Counted from the stretch's first letter, positions 49,782 to 59,743 are shown. The stretch is 64,000 nucleotides of DNA from an uncultured Ruminococcus sp. (GCA_900545345.1 UQYQ01000006.1:1-64000), one strand, 5' to 3'. Made by a program: numbers and translations. Notes: generated by a model from the sequence alone, not told the origin.

Positions 49782-50123
49782 ATGCCAGGTTCAAGAAAAT
49801 TAGGTAGAACAAGCGACCAAAGAAAAGCAATGCTTAGAGCTATGGTTACTTTTCTTCTCGAAAACGGTAAGATAGAAACAACTGTATCAAGAGCTAAAGA
49901 AGTTCAGGCTATGACCGAAAAGATGATAACACTAGGTAAAACTCCTGAACTGCATAATAAACGTCAGGTTTTTTCATATGTTACAAAAGAGAGCGTAGCA
50001 AAGAAACTATTTGATGAGATTTCACCTAAGTACGCAGAGCGTAACGGCGGTTATACAAAAATCATTAAGATTGGACCACGCCGCGGTGATGCTGCTGAAA
50101 TGGCAATTATTCAGTTGGTATAA
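49782..50123 (+). CDS. rplQ: 50S ribosomal protein L17
   Basis: A 113-residue L17 (PGSRKLGRTSDQRKAMLRAM; ends with IIKIGPRRGDAAEMAIIQLV). ATG 49782 is used with AAGGAGTGAATATC ahead, rather than GTG 49773. It is the last gene of the superoperon. Confidence 0.96.
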   Translation: MPGSRKLGRTSDQRKAMLRAMVTFLLENGKIETTVSRAKEVQAMTEKMITLGKTPELHNKRQVFSYVTKESVAKKLFDEISPKYAERNGGYTKIIKIGPRRGDAAEMAIIQLV

Positions 50124-50131
50124 TTAAAAAT

Positions 50132-50169
50132 AAGACAGCTTTTAGGGTTTTCTAAAGGTTGTCTTTTTT
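50132..50169 (+). terminator. Terminator of the ribosomal superoperon
   Basis: Stem AAGACAGCTTTTAG / CTAAAGGTTGTCTT with a short loop, followed by six T, right after rplQ. The rest of the 333-base gap 50124-50456 holds two TATAAT boxes at 50400-50415 that may drive the next gene, but no gene. Confidence 0.9.
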
Positions 50170-50456
50170 GTTGGATAAACAAAAGTTTTATAACAATTAG
50201 ATTTTATAAAAGAATTATATTTCTTCTGCGGGGAAAAATAAATCAGCAGACCATAATAACAATTGATATTATCTTGTTAATTTATTAGTTGTCCTATAAA
50301 AAGATACGAAGGCTTTGTCGTCAGATGTTTTGGTATATATGTTAAAAAAACCTTGAAATTTTAATTAAATTTTACTAAAATGGTACTAGTCAAATAAAAT
50401 ATAATAGTGTATAATAATTGAGGGTTTATAAACAAGAAGGGAAAAATGATTAAGAT

Positions 50457-52223
50457 ATGGACATTTTTGCAGTTTTAACTCTAATAGGCGGACTTGCCAT
50501 GTTTTTATATGGAATGAATGTAATGGGGTCCGGTCTTGAAAAGCTTGCCGGCGGAAAACTTGAAAAGCTGTTTGATAAACTGACTTCAAATCCTTTTAAA
50601 GGCTTTTTGCTGGGATTTGTTGTTACAGCGATAATTCAGTCGTCTTCTGCAACAACCGTAATGCTTGTCGGTTTTGTAAATTCGGGAATTATGAAATTAA
50701 AGCAGACGATAGGAATTATAATGGGTGCAAATATCGGAACTGCTGTTACCGCATGGCTTTTATCACTTACGGGAATAGAAGGCGGAAATATTTGGCTTGA
50801 GATGCTGAAGCCTTCGTCATTTACACCGATTTTAGCTCTTATAGGTATAATTTTTTATATGTTCATGAAGGACGAAAAGCATAAGTATATCGGAATGATT
50901 TTACTCGGATTTACGGTTTTGATGTATGGAATGGACATAATGAGCGGAGCAGTTGAACCGCTTAAAGATATGCCTGAGTTTTCAAACATTCTTTTAATGT
51001 TCGACAATCCTTTGCTCGGTATTTTAGCCGGAGCTGTTTTGACTGCAATTATTCAGTCATCATCGGCATCTGTTGGAATTTTGCAGGCTCTTTCTTCAAC
51101 AGGGGCAGTCCACTTTTCGACAGCTTTGCCTATAATTTTAGGACAAAATATCGGAACTTGCATTACTGCGGCAATTTCAGCTATCGGAACAAATAAGAAT
51201 GCAAGAAGAGTAGCGGTGATTCACTTGTCTTTCAATATTATCGGTACGCTTATATTTGTTGCGATTTATTATCCGATTAATGCATTTATACATTTCTCAT
51301 TTGCAAATTCAGTTGTGAACGCACTGGATATTGCAGTTATTCATACACTGTTTAAGGTTATTACAACGATAGTATTGTTCCCGTTTATAAATGCTCTTGA
51401 AAAGCTTTCGTATGTTATAATAAGAGATAAAAAGGATAAGGAAACATCTGAGAATTCGGGCCCGGTGATTGATGAGAGATTTATGTCAACACCTGCATTT
51501 GCGGTCGCACAGTGTAAAACTCAGACAATCAAAATGGCAGAGCTTGCAAGACAAAATATAATAAATGCGTTTACACTTATGAAAAACTGGGACAAATATA
51601 TGGCTCAGGAGATTTCGGATACTGAAAAAGCAGTGGATAAGTACGAAGATGTTATCGGAACGTACCTTGTAAAGCTTTCAAGTCAGGAGATGAGCTTGCA
51701 GGAATCAAGAACGGTTTCTACAATACTTCATACGCTGAGCGATTTTGAAAGAATTTCAGACCATGCTAAGAATATTTTAAAATCAGCTAAAGAGCTTCAT
51801 GAGAAAAAAATACAGTTCAGCAAAAAAGCTCAATCTGAATTAGAGGTTATATATAAAGCTATCGATGAAATAATCGGGCTTGCAATAAAGGCATTTAAAG
51901 ATAATGACCTTTATAGTGCATATTTGGTAGAGCCTCTTGAAGAAGTGGTAGACCAGCTTCGTACAAAGCTTAAGAGCAGACATATAAAAAGGCTTCAAAA
52001 GGGTTTGTGTTCTATGGAAACCGGCTTTATCTATATTGATTTGCTTACAAGCTTAGAGAGGGTTTCGGACCATTGTTCAAATGTAGCAGTTTGTCTGATA
52101 CAGGTTAACGATGATAATTTTGAAACTCATGAGTATCTAAGAACTGTTAAAACCTCCGGTGAGGAGTTTGACAGTTGTGTTGAAAAATATCTGAAGAAGT
52201 ATCCTCTTCCTAAAAAAGCATAG
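50457..52223 (+). CDS. Na/Pi-cotransporter family protein with PhoU-like C-terminus
   Basis: A 588-residue membrane protein. Two inverted repeats each contain the substrate motif TAIIQSSSA (first QSSS at residues 61-64, second near 200), typical of NptA/SLC34-like sodium-phosphate carriers. About eight to nine helices end near residue 320. A helical PhoU-like domain (about 350-585) follows. Several such proteins move phosphate or act in cyclic-dinucleotide or phosphate sensing; direct evidence here is lacking. The ribosome binding site AAGAAGGG is rather far from the ATG. Monocistronic, with a terminator after it. Confidence 0.88.
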   Translation: MDIFAVLTLIGGLAMFLYGMNVMGSGLEKLAGGKLEKLFDKLTSNPFKGFLLGFVVTAIIQSSSATTVMLVGFVNSGIMKLKQTIGIIMGANIGTAVTAWLLSLTGIEGGNIWLEMLKPSSFTPILALIGIIFYMFMKDEKHKYIGMILLGFTVLMYGMDIMSGAVEPLKDMPEFSNILLMFDNPLLGILAGAVLTAIIQSSSASVGILQALSSTGAVHFSTALPIILGQNIGTCITAAISAIGTNKNARRVAVIHLSFNIIGTLIFVAIYYPINAFIHFSFANSVVNALDIAVIHTLFKVITTIVLFPFINALEKLSYVIIRDKKDKETSENSGPVIDERFMSTPAFAVAQCKTQTIKMAELARQNIINAFTLMKNWDKYMAQEISDTEKAVDKYEDVIGTYLVKLSSQEMSLQESRTVSTILHTLSDFERISDHAKNILKSAKELHEKKIQFSKKAQSELEVIYKAIDEIIGLAIKAFKDNDLYSAYLVEPLEEVVDQLRTKLKSRHIKRLQKGLCSMETGFIYIDLLTSLERVSDHCSNVAVCLIQVNDDNFETHEYLRTVKTSGEEFDSCVEKYLKKYPLPKKA

Positions 52224-52305
52224 ACAATTATCATTATAAAAAAGTACAGATTTGACTGACTTATTATATAAGGACAGTCAAAATCGACAGATGAAAGTAA
52301 AATTT

Positions 52306-52347
52306 AAGCATCACATATTTTAGGGAACTAAATTCGTGGTGCTTTTT
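52306..52347 (+). terminator. Terminator of the Na/Pi-cotransporter-like gene
   Basis: Stem AAGCATCAC (52306-52314) / GTGGTGCTT (52336-52344) followed by TTTTTT, about 85 bases past the stop. Confidence 0.8.
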
Positions 52348-52422
52348 TGTTTTATTAATTTAAAACTTTGTATAAGAGATGATATAAGAAACTCTGAAGC
52401 ACAATAAGATTGACTTTATGTG

Positions 52423-52451
52423 TTGCAATTTTGATATATTTTATATATACT
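52423..52451 (+). promoter_or_regulatory. Promoter of punA and the deaminase gene
   Basis: TTGCAA (52423-52428), 17-base spacer, TATACT (52446-52451), about 45 bases before punA. Confidence 0.6.
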
Positions 52452-52501
52452 GTAATTACAGCCTGAATTTCTCAAAGAATTAGATATTAAAGGAGATTGT
52501 C

Positions 52502-53350
52502 ATGAGTAAGATATATAAAAAGCTTGAGAAGTGTTATAAATGCATTCGTGAAAAGACTGATTTTGTGCCGGAAATTGCACTTGTTCTCGGTTCAGGGCTT
52601 GGAGATTATGCAGAAGGTGCTAATGTAAATGTTGAGATGACTATTCCATATTCCGAAATAAACGGATTTCCGACATCAACAGTTTCAGGGCATAAGGGAC
52701 AATTCGTTTTAGGAACAGTGAACGGAGTTAAAACAGCGATAATGCAGGGAAGAGTTCACTTCTATGAGGGATATGACATATCTGATGTAGTTTTGCCTGT
52801 CAGATTGATGGGAATGATGGGTGCAAAGGTTTTATTTTTGACAAATGCGTCCGGCGGAATAAATGAAAGCTTTGAGTGTGGGGACTTTATGCTTATAACC
52901 GACCACATTTCTTCATTGGTTAAAAGTCCTCTTGTCGGTGAAAATATTGACGAACTGGGTGTTCGCTTTCCTGATATGAGTGAGATTTATGATAGAGATT
53001 TGAGAGATATTATAAAAAAATCGGCTGATGAACTTGATATAAAGCTTAAAGAAGGCGTATACATTCAGACCACAGGACCTCAGTATGAATCTCCTGCAGA
53101 GATAAGAGCTTTTAAAACTTTCGGTGCTGATGCTGTCGGAATGAGCACTGCCTGTGAGGCAATTGCTGCAAATCATATGGGAATGAAAATCTGCGGAATA
53201 TCATGTATTTCCAACTTAGCTGCAGGAATAAGCAAAACACCTTTGACACATAAAGAGGTTCAGGAAACTGCTGACAGGGTTGCCCCTGACTTTAAAAAAC
53301 TTCTGACCGAATCAATTGAAAACATATCTGACTATCTGAATATGAAGTAA
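52502..53350 (+). CDS. punA: Purine-nucleoside phosphorylase (trimeric, PunA type)
   Basis: A 282-residue enzyme releasing purine base and ribose-1-phosphate from inosine and guanosine. VLGSGLGDYAEG (phosphate loop), SGHKGQF, QGRVHFYEGYD, TNASGGI and VGMSTACEAIAANH match the class I trimeric family. AAAGGAGATTGTC precedes the ATG. It is 18 bases before an amidohydrolase, forming a purine/nucleoside salvage unit. Confidence 0.94.
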   Translation: MSKIYKKLEKCYKCIREKTDFVPEIALVLGSGLGDYAEGANVNVEMTIPYSEINGFPTSTVSGHKGQFVLGTVNGVKTAIMQGRVHFYEGYDISDVVLPVRLMGMMGAKVLFLTNASGGINESFECGDFMLITDHISSLVKSPLVGENIDELGVRFPDMSEIYDRDLRDIIKKSADELDIKLKEGVYIQTTGPQYESPAEIRAFKTFGADAVGMSTACEAIAANHMGMKICGISCISNLAAGISKTPLTHKEVQETADRVAPDFKKLLTESIENISDYLNMK

Positions 53351-53368
53351 AATGAAAGGAAGCATAGT

Positions 53369-54640
53369 ATGATAAGATTTTATAACGGTAAAATTCTTAC
53401 CCTTTCTGGTGGCTTTGAGGTGACAAAGGGTGAGGTTTGGACGGATAATGATAAAATATCTTTTGTCGGTGCTGTGACTGATGAAGATTTGAAAAACAAA
53501 AGCTTTGAAAGAGAAATTGATTTAGACGGAAATCTTTTGATGCCCAGCTTTAAAGACGCACATACACACTCTGCAATGACTTTTCTGCGTTCATATGCAG
53601 ATGATATGCCTCTTCAGGAATGGCTGACCAAGCAGGTTTTCCCAATGGAAGCTAAGCTGACAGGAGAAAATATTTATACTTTCACAAAGCTTGCGATTTT
53701 AGAATATTTATCAAGCGGAATAACAGCTTCTTTTGATATGTATTTTAAATTGGACGATTATGTCAAAGCAAATACAGATGCAGGTTTCAGAACGGTTATT
53801 TGTTCGTCAACTAACGATTTCGGAGGAAGTCCCAAACAGGATGAGCAGGATTATTTGAAATTTAACAGTATATCTCCGCTTGTTTCGTATAAGTTCGGAT
53901 GTCACGCTGAATATACAACAAAACTCGAAACTATAAAAGAAATAGCAAAGTTATGTCAAAAATACGAAGCACCTTTTTATGTTCATAATTCCGAAACCGG
54001 GCTTGAAGTGGAGGAATGTGTTGCCCGTCACGGAAAAACTCCGACAGAGCTTTTTAATGACCTTGGATTGTTTGAGTACGGGGGAGGCGGATATCACTGT
54101 GTGTATCTTAGTGAAAACGACCTAAAAATCTTTAAAGAAAAAGGTCTTTGGGCGATAACGAATCCGGGTTCTAACACAAAGCTTGCAAGCGGTGTTGCAG
54201 ACATTTCAAAAATGCTTGATATGGGTATCAATATCGCCATAGGAACAGACGGTGCGGCTTCTAACAATGCACTTGATATGTTCAGGGAAATGTATCTTGT
54301 CACAGGGCTCCAGAAATTAAAATATATGGACGCTGCTATTTGTCCTGCAAATGATGTTTTGTATATGGCTACAGTCGGTTCTGCCAGAGCGATGGGGCTT
54401 GATTGCTGTGATACAATTGAGGTTGGAAAGCAAGCCGACCTGATAGTAATAGACCTTAAAAAGCCTAATATGCAGCCTGTTCATAACATTACTAAAAATC
54501 TTGTGTTCAGCGGTTCAAAGCAGAATGTGAAAATGACAATGTGTGCAGGCAGAATACTTTATGAGGACGGAAAATATTTTATCGATGAAGATGAATTCGA
54601 TATTTATAAAAAGGCAAATAAAATGATTGAAAACTTTTAA
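53369..54640 (+). CDS. Amidohydrolase, 5-methylthioadenosine/S-adenosylhomocysteine deaminase-like
   Basis: A 423-residue metal-dependent deaminase. Metal ligands appear as HTH (DAHTHSAMTFLR, near residue 66), His in KFGCHAEYTT, HNSETGLEVEEC and the catalytic Asp in IGTDGAASNN. The family deaminates MTA, SAH or adenosine. With punA before it the product could be inosine-like nucleosides for phosphorolysis, so adenosine or MTA salvage is likely. Exact substrate cannot be fixed from sequence. AAAGGAAGCATAGT precedes the ATG. Confidence 0.88.
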   Translation: MIRFYNGKILTLSGGFEVTKGEVWTDNDKISFVGAVTDEDLKNKSFEREIDLDGNLLMPSFKDAHTHSAMTFLRSYADDMPLQEWLTKQVFPMEAKLTGENIYTFTKLAILEYLSSGITASFDMYFKLDDYVKANTDAGFRTVICSSTNDFGGSPKQDEQDYLKFNSISPLVSYKFGCHAEYTTKLETIKEIAKLCQKYEAPFYVHNSETGLEVEECVARHGKTPTELFNDLGLFEYGGGGYHCVYLSENDLKIFKEKGLWAITNPGSNTKLASGVADISKMLDMGINIAIGTDGAASNNALDMFREMYLVTGLQKLKYMDAAICPANDVLYMATVGSARAMGLDCCDTIEVGKQADLIVIDLKKPNMQPVHNITKNLVFSGSKQNVKMTMCAGRILYEDGKYFIDEDEFDIYKKANKMIENF

Positions 54641-54705
54641 CTGAAATTATATGTATCGCAGTGAGTGCTGTTTGCTTAGAAAATAGAAAAGATTTGAAAA
54701 AATAC

Positions 54706-54734
54706 TTGCAATATATAATAAAAAGTGCTATAAT
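54706..54734 (+). promoter_or_regulatory. Promoter of the rimP-nusA-infB operon
   Basis: TTGCAA (54706-54711), exactly 17 bases, TATAAT (54729-54734) with the extended TGC element. About 100 bases of leader precede rimP. Confidence 0.75.
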
Positions 54735-54752
54735 TATTTTAATAGTTTTAAT

Positions 54753-54783
54753 GAAAGGCTGGAAATTTGACTTCCGGTCTTTC
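54753..54783 (+). promoter_or_regulatory. Stable leader hairpin upstream of rimP
   Basis: A 12-bp stem GAAAGGCTGGAA (54753-54764) / TTCCGGTCTTTC (54772-54783), two G-T pairs, 7-base loop, placed about 13 bases after the predicted transcription start. There is no immediate T-run, although a GATTTTT lies 14 bases on, so it may stabilise the mRNA or regulate it. Confidence 0.5.
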
Positions 54784-54838
54784 GTCTTTGTTGGGATTTT
54801 TAAAATTAACAATTCATTTTGGTTGATGGAGGAAGCTT

Positions 54839-55333
54839 ATGAAAAATAAAAAGTCCGGCTCAACTGTCGAAAGAATTGCCGAGCTTGCACAGCCGCTTTG
54901 TGATGAACTCGGACTTCAGCTGTGGGATGTTAAGTTTGAAAAAGAGGGTGCAACTTGGTATCTTAGAGTATTTATCGATAAAGACAGCGGTATAAACATT
55001 GATGACTGTGAGAATTTTTCAAGACCGTTTAATAAACTTCTTGATGAAACGGACCCTATATCACAGTCGTATGTTTTTGAAGTTTCAGGACCGGGTTTGG
55101 GGAGAGAACTGAGAAAGCCCGAACACTTTGAAAGGTTTATCGGCGAGAAGATAAGAATTAGATTTATAAGAGCAAGAAACGGAGAAAAAGAAGCGGTTGC
55201 GGTACTTAAAGAATTTTCAAAGCCGAATATTACTGTAAGCTTTGATGGTTTGGAAAATGAAGTGATTTCTCTTTCGGAATGTGCATATGTAAAGCTTAAT
55301 GATGACGAAGATTTATTTGACATAAATATATAA
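54839..55333 (+). CDS. rimP: Ribosome maturation factor RimP
   Basis: A 164-residue 30S assembly factor. LWDVKFEKEGATWYLRVFID and ISQSYVFEVSGPGLGRELRKPEHFERF-type motif (SGPGLGRELRKPEHF) are diagnostic. GGAGGAAGCTT precedes the ATG. First gene of the nusA-infB operon. Confidence 0.95.
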   Translation: MKNKKSGSTVERIAELAQPLCDELGLQLWDVKFEKEGATWYLRVFIDKDSGINIDDCENFSRPFNKLLDETDPISQSYVFEVSGPGLGRELRKPEHFERFIGEKIRIRFIRARNGEKEAVAVLKEFSKPNITVSFDGLENEVISLSECAYVKLNDDEDLFDINI

Positions 55334-55349
55334 GGAGGATAAATGAAAA

Positions 55350-56405
55350 ATGAATAAGGAATTTTTTGAGGCACTTTCACTTTTGGAACAGGAAAACGGG
55401 ATAGATACAGCTGTTTTGGTCGAAAAGATCGAACAAGGTATTTTAAAGGCTGTAAAAAGGGATTATCCTAATACCGATGAAGAGAATATTGTTGTTAAAA
55501 TTGATTTAGAGAAAAACAGGCTTACTTTAAAAATTAACAAGAACGTTGTTGAGACTGTTGAAGATGAAGCAAATGAAATTACTCTTGAAGACGCACTTGA
55601 AATTTCAAAGAGAGCAAAGATTGGTTCTCAGGTCGCAATAAAGCTAAATCCTGCGAAGTTCGGAAGAGTTGCCGCACAATCGGCAAAGCAGTCAATCAAG
55701 CATGATATAAAAGAAATCGAAAGAGAAAAGCTTTTGGCTCAGTATCAGGGAAAAGAACACGAATGCGTTTCGGCAACTGTTCAGAAAGTTGAGCCTGCAA
55801 CAGGAAATGCCGTTTTAACAATAGACGGAAGCGAAGTTTATTTAGTTAAGAATGAACAAATTCCCGGTGAAGTTCTGCATGAAGGTGACATTATTAAAAT
55901 ATATGTAGTCGGTATTGTGAATCCTGAGAGAAGACCGACTGTAAGAATTTCAAGAACACATAAGGATTTAGTAAAAAGATTATTTGAACTTGAAGTACCT
56001 GAGGTTTATGACGGAACAGTTGAAATTATGTCAATTTCAAGAGAAGCCGGTGCGAGAAGCAAGGTTGCCGTATGGTCAAAGGATGAAAATGTTGATGCGG
56101 TCGGTGCTTGCATCGGACCTAGACGCTCAAGAATTTCTGCTATTGTGAATGAGCTAAACGGTGAAAAGATAGATATAATTCCTTACAGTGAAGATGATGC
56201 AGAGTTTATTTCTGCTGCACTTTCTCCGGCAGATGTAATTAAGGTTACTCTTGCTGAGGACGGAACAAAGGCTTGTGAGGTTGTAGTACCTGACAATCAG
56301 CTGTCACTGGCTATCGGTAACAGAGGACAAAATGCGAAGCTCGCCGCAAAGCTTACAGGATATAAAATTGATATCGGACCTGAAAATCCTATTCAGATAG
56401 ACTAA
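55350..56405 (+). CDS. nusA: Transcription factor NusA
   Basis: A 351-residue NusA: N-terminal RNA polymerase-binding domain (1-130), S1 domain (about 135-200) and two KH domains (about 205-345) ending LSLAIGNRGQNAKLAAKLTG. The acidic repeats of E. coli NusA are absent, as in other Firmicutes. It modulates pausing, termination and antitermination. GGAGGATAA lies upstream. Confidence 0.96.
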   Translation: MNKEFFEALSLLEQENGIDTAVLVEKIEQGILKAVKRDYPNTDEENIVVKIDLEKNRLTLKINKNVVETVEDEANEITLEDALEISKRAKIGSQVAIKLNPAKFGRVAAQSAKQSIKHDIKEIEREKLLAQYQGKEHECVSATVQKVEPATGNAVLTIDGSEVYLVKNEQIPGEVLHEGDIIKIYVVGIVNPERRPTVRISRTHKDLVKRLFELEVPEVYDGTVEIMSISREAGARSKVAVWSKDENVDAVGACIGPRRSRISAIVNELNGEKIDIIPYSEDDAEFISAALSPADVIKVTLAEDGTKACEVVVPDNQLSLAIGNRGQNAKLAAKLTGYKIDIGPENPIQID

Positions 56406-56446
56406 GGTTTTTAGAAAATGTTGATTGATAAGGAAGATAGCCATAT

Positions 56447-56710
56447 ATGAAAACAAAGAAAATCCCTATGAGAATGTGTTTAGGGTGCGGAGAAATGAAG
56501 CAGAAAAAAGAACTTATCCGTGTTGTGAAATCAAAAGAGGGTGAAATTTCACTCGATTTAACAGGTAAAAAATCAGGTCGTGGAGCATATATTTGTAAGG
56601 ACTTGAAATGCTTGCAGAAAGCCAGAAAATCAAGGAAACTTGAACGCAGCTTCTCATGTCAGATTTCAGATGAAATATATGATAATATGGAAGCGGAACT
56701 GACGGTTTAA
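56447..56710 (+). CDS. rnpM: YlxR/RnpM family RNA-binding protein
   Basis: An 87-residue basic protein with MRMCLGCGEMKQKKELIRVV and GKKSGRGAYIC, the YlxR (DUF448) signature. In B. subtilis this protein has been linked to RNase P control. Its place between nusA and ylxQ is conserved. The start has AAGGAAG about 15 bases upstream, a weak spacing. Confidence 0.9.
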   Translation: MKTKKIPMRMCLGCGEMKQKKELIRVVKSKEGEISLDLTGKKSGRGAYICKDLKCLQKARKSRKLERSFSCQISDEIYDNMEAELTV

Positions 56711-56795
56711 TCACTCAGCTTTTAAAATTTGCTTATGCAGAATACAAAAAATCCGGAAGGAGGTCATATTCCGCTTTGGGATATGGTCATAGAAA

Positions 56796-57125
56796 ATGAA
56801 TAAGATAATGGGACTTATGACTATGGCGAGGAGAGCAGGAAAGCTTTCTTTGGGTATGGATATGAGTAAGGACGCTTGCAAAAACGGAATTTCAAAGGGA
56901 GTTTGTACGGCGGTTGATATTTCAGCTAAAAGCCTTAAAGAAATAAAGTTTGTATGTATGTGTGAAAATGTTCCGCTTTATTCTCTGGGAATAGATATGG
57001 AATCAGTTGGTATAGAGCTTGGAAAAAATGTCGGAATAATATCGGTCAACGACAGCGGATTTATGAAAAAAGCAAAGACTTATATGGAAGAAATAGAAAT
57101 TGATAATGATATGTTTAATGTTTAA
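56796..57125 (+). CDS. ylxQ: L7Ae-family RNA-binding protein (YlxQ)
   Basis: A 109-residue L7Ae/L30e-fold protein, probably binding kink-turn RNA. IMGLMTMARRAGKLSLGMDMS and the KNVGIISVNDSGF end fit YlxQ. It lies just before infB as in B. subtilis. Confidence 0.88.
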   Translation: MNKIMGLMTMARRAGKLSLGMDMSKDACKNGISKGVCTAVDISAKSLKEIKFVCMCENVPLYSLGIDMESVGIELGKNVGIISVNDSGFMKKAKTYMEEIEIDNDMFNV

Positions 57126-57142
57126 GGAGGTTATTGAAACCT

Positions 57143-59632
57143 ATGGCAAAAAATTATAAACTCGGAGAACTTGCAAAAAATTTAAAGGTGCCTTCATCTG
57201 AGGTCATTGAATGTCTGAACGGTGTGTTTGGAGAGCCTAAAAAGACTGTTTCATCACTCAGTCCGGAAGAGACAACATATGTTTTTGAGTATTTTACTCA
57301 GAAAAATCAGGTGGAAAGCTTCGACAAATATTTTGCAAGCAACAATGTGAAAGAAGAGGTTTTGGAAGAAAAGCCTAAGCCTAAAAAGCCTGAAAAGAAG
57401 CCTGCTGAAAAGGAAGATAACAAACCCGATAAAAAGGCTCAAAAGAAAGCTTTGCCAAAAGCAGAACCGGAGAAAAAACCGATTGTTAAAGATGCAAAGC
57501 CTGAGAAAAAGGTTGAAGCTGAGGTTAAAAAGCCTCAGCAGCAAAAGAAAAAGACACCTCCTAAAAAGCAGGATCACGGAACAAAGCAAAAACTTGTTGC
57601 AACGGGGTCATCTCATGAAGGCATAACTGTTTCCAAAAGTGAAGATACACTCCCTAAGACTAAAACTGTCGACACAAGAGGAAGCTATGTAAACCTGGAT
57701 AAATATAATGAAAAATATGATACTCTTGCCGATTCAAGACCTGGCAGGGGCAAGGATAACTATACCAAAAAGCAGAAAATCAAACAGAAGTCACAGCAAT
57801 ACAGAAAACAGCACAAGTCAAACAAGGTAGAGACTGAAGCACAAAAGCTTAAACGTCTTGAACTTGAACGTGCCAGAAAGCAGCAGCTGAAGATTTCTAT
57901 TCCTGATGAGATTACTGTTTCAGAGCTTGCTTCAAGGCTTAAGGTTGTTGCAACCGAGGTTATAAAGAAGCTTATGGGACTCGGAATTATGGCTTCAATT
58001 AATGAAGTTGTTGATTTTGATACAGCTTCACTTGTTGCAGAAGAGCTTGGTGCAAAGGTTGAAAAGGAAGTTCATGTTACAATTGAAGAGCGTTTGATAG
58101 TTGACGAAGAGGATAGTGAAGAGGACTTAGTGGAAAGATGTCCTGTAGTTGTTGTTATGGGACACGTAGACCACGGAAAAACCTCAATCCTTGACAGAAT
58201 ACGCAATGCTCATGTTACAGATTCCGAAGCCGGAGGAATAACACAGCATATAGGTGCATATCAGGTCATGTGCGGTGATAAACCTATCACATTTTTGGAT
58301 ACTCCGGGACACGAGGCATTCACTGCTATGAGACTTAGAGGAGCACAAGCTACTGATATAGCAATTTTGGTTGTTGCGGCAGATGACGGAATAATGCCGC
58401 AGACTGTTGAAGCTATTAACCACGCTAAGGCAGCAGGTGTTTCTATAATTGTTGCTATAAATAAAATGGATAAAGAGGGTGCAAACCCAGACAGAGTTAA
58501 GCAGGCATTAACTGAGCATGAACTTCTTTGTGAAGAATGGGGCGGAGATATAATTTGTGTTCCTGTATCAGCACTTACAGGCATGGGAATTGACGAGCTA
58601 TTAGAAAGTATTCTTCTTGTTGCAGAAGTTAAAGAGCTAAAGGCTAATCCTAACAGACTCGGAAAAGGAACAGTTATTGAAGCCAAGCTTGATAAAGGTC
58701 GTGGTCCTGTTGCTACAATCCTTGTTCAGAATGGAACGCTTAATGCAGGGGATATTATTATAGCAGGAACTGCTGTCGGAAGAGTTAGAACAATGAGGAA
58801 CGACAAGGGTGAAGAAATCAAGTCGGCCGGTCCGTCAACACCTGTTGAGATTACAGGCTTGGGTGAGGTTCCTGACGCAGGCGAGGCCTTCAATGTCGTT
58901 GCTGATGAAAGACTGGCGAGAGAGCTTGCAGAAGAAAGAAAACAGCAGGCTAAGGAAGAAGTCTTCGGACAGTATCAAAAGGTTACTCTTGAAAATCTGT
59001 TCAGTCAGATTACCGAGGGTGAGCGAAAAGAGCTCCCTATCATTGTTAAGGCTGATGTACAGGGTTCAGTTGAGGCTGTAAAACAATCACTTGAGAAGAT
59101 TTCTAATGAAGAGGTCAGAGTTAAGGTTATTCACGGTGCAGTGGGAGCAGTTTCCGAAGGCGATGTTATGTTAGCTGCTGCTTCAAACGCTATCATAGTC
59201 GGATTTAATGTCCGTCCTGACCCAATAGCAAAGGAAAGTGCTGAGCGCGACGGGGTAGACATTCGTCTTTACAGAATTATTTATGATGCAATTGAAGAAA
59301 TTGAAGATGCTATGAAGGGAATGCTTGCACCTAAATATCGTGAGGTTGAAGCTGCCCGTGTTGAGGTAAGACAGGTTTATAAAATTTCAAATGTCGGTCA
59401 GGTGGCCGGTTCTTATGTATTAAGCGGCAAGGTCGGCAGAAATAATGAGATAAGAGTTGTACGTGACGGAATAGTAATTGCAGAGGATAAGATGTCGAGC
59501 TTAAAGAGATTTAAGGATGACGTTAAAGAGGTTGCCGAAGGTTATGAATGCGGTATAACTCTTGAGAAGTTCTCTGATATTAAAGAGGGAGATATTTTAG
59601 AAGCTTTTTATATGGAAGAGTACAGAGACTAG
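57143..59632 (+). CDS. infB: Translation initiation factor IF-2
   Basis: An 829-residue GTPase that places initiator tRNA. N-terminal IF2_N fold (YKLGELAKNLKVPSSEV), a long Lys/Glu/Pro-rich linker (about 70-240), G1 GHVDHGKT near residue 339, DTPGHE and NKMD, then domains II-IV. ATG 57143 is used; GGAGG is 12 bases away, while a TTG at 57134 is only 3 bases from it. Confidence 0.96.
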   Translation: MAKNYKLGELAKNLKVPSSEVIECLNGVFGEPKKTVSSLSPEETTYVFEYFTQKNQVESFDKYFASNNVKEEVLEEKPKPKKPEKKPAEKEDNKPDKKAQKKALPKAEPEKKPIVKDAKPEKKVEAEVKKPQQQKKKTPPKKQDHGTKQKLVATGSSHEGITVSKSEDTLPKTKTVDTRGSYVNLDKYNEKYDTLADSRPGRGKDNYTKKQKIKQKSQQYRKQHKSNKVETEAQKLKRLELERARKQQLKISIPDEITVSELASRLKVVATEVIKKLMGLGIMASINEVVDFDTASLVAEELGAKVEKEVHVTIEERLIVDEEDSEEDLVERCPVVVVMGHVDHGKTSILDRIRNAHVTDSEAGGITQHIGAYQVMCGDKPITFLDTPGHEAFTAMRLRGAQATDIAILVVAADDGIMPQTVEAINHAKAAGVSIIVAINKMDKEGANPDRVKQALTEHELLCEEWGGDIICVPVSALTGMGIDELLESILLVAEVKELKANPNRLGKGTVIEAKLDKGRGPVATILVQNGTLNAGDIIIAGTAVGRVRTMRNDKGEEIKSAGPSTPVEITGLGEVPDAGEAFNVVADERLARELAEERKQQAKEEVFGQYQKVTLENLFSQITEGERKELPIIVKADVQGSVEAVKQSLEKISNEEVRVKVIHGAVGAVSEGDVMLAAASNAIIVGFNVRPDPIAKESAERDGVDIRLYRIIYDAIEEIEDAMKGMLAPKYREVEAARVEVRQVYKISNVGQVAGSYVLSGKVGRNNEIRVVRDGIVIAEDKMSSLKRFKDDVKEVAEGYECGITLEKFSDIKEGDILEAFYMEEYRD

Positions 59633-59743
59633 CGTAAAAAATACTTTTTTGCGCATGTTTTTGAGTCTTTGCCGCAAAAGTCATTTAGCAATTCCGTTGA
59701 TATGTGAAGATTAAGCTATTAATTATTTTAAGGAGAAGATAAA

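Noticed and set aside
57350..57600. Lys/Pro-rich repetitive stretch in infB as a possible frame error or repeat insertion
   Set aside because: A variable charged linker at this place is normal for IF-2 and the frame is intact.
58261..58686. 141-codon open frame antisense to infB
   Set aside because: Shadow of the IF-2 GTPase domain.
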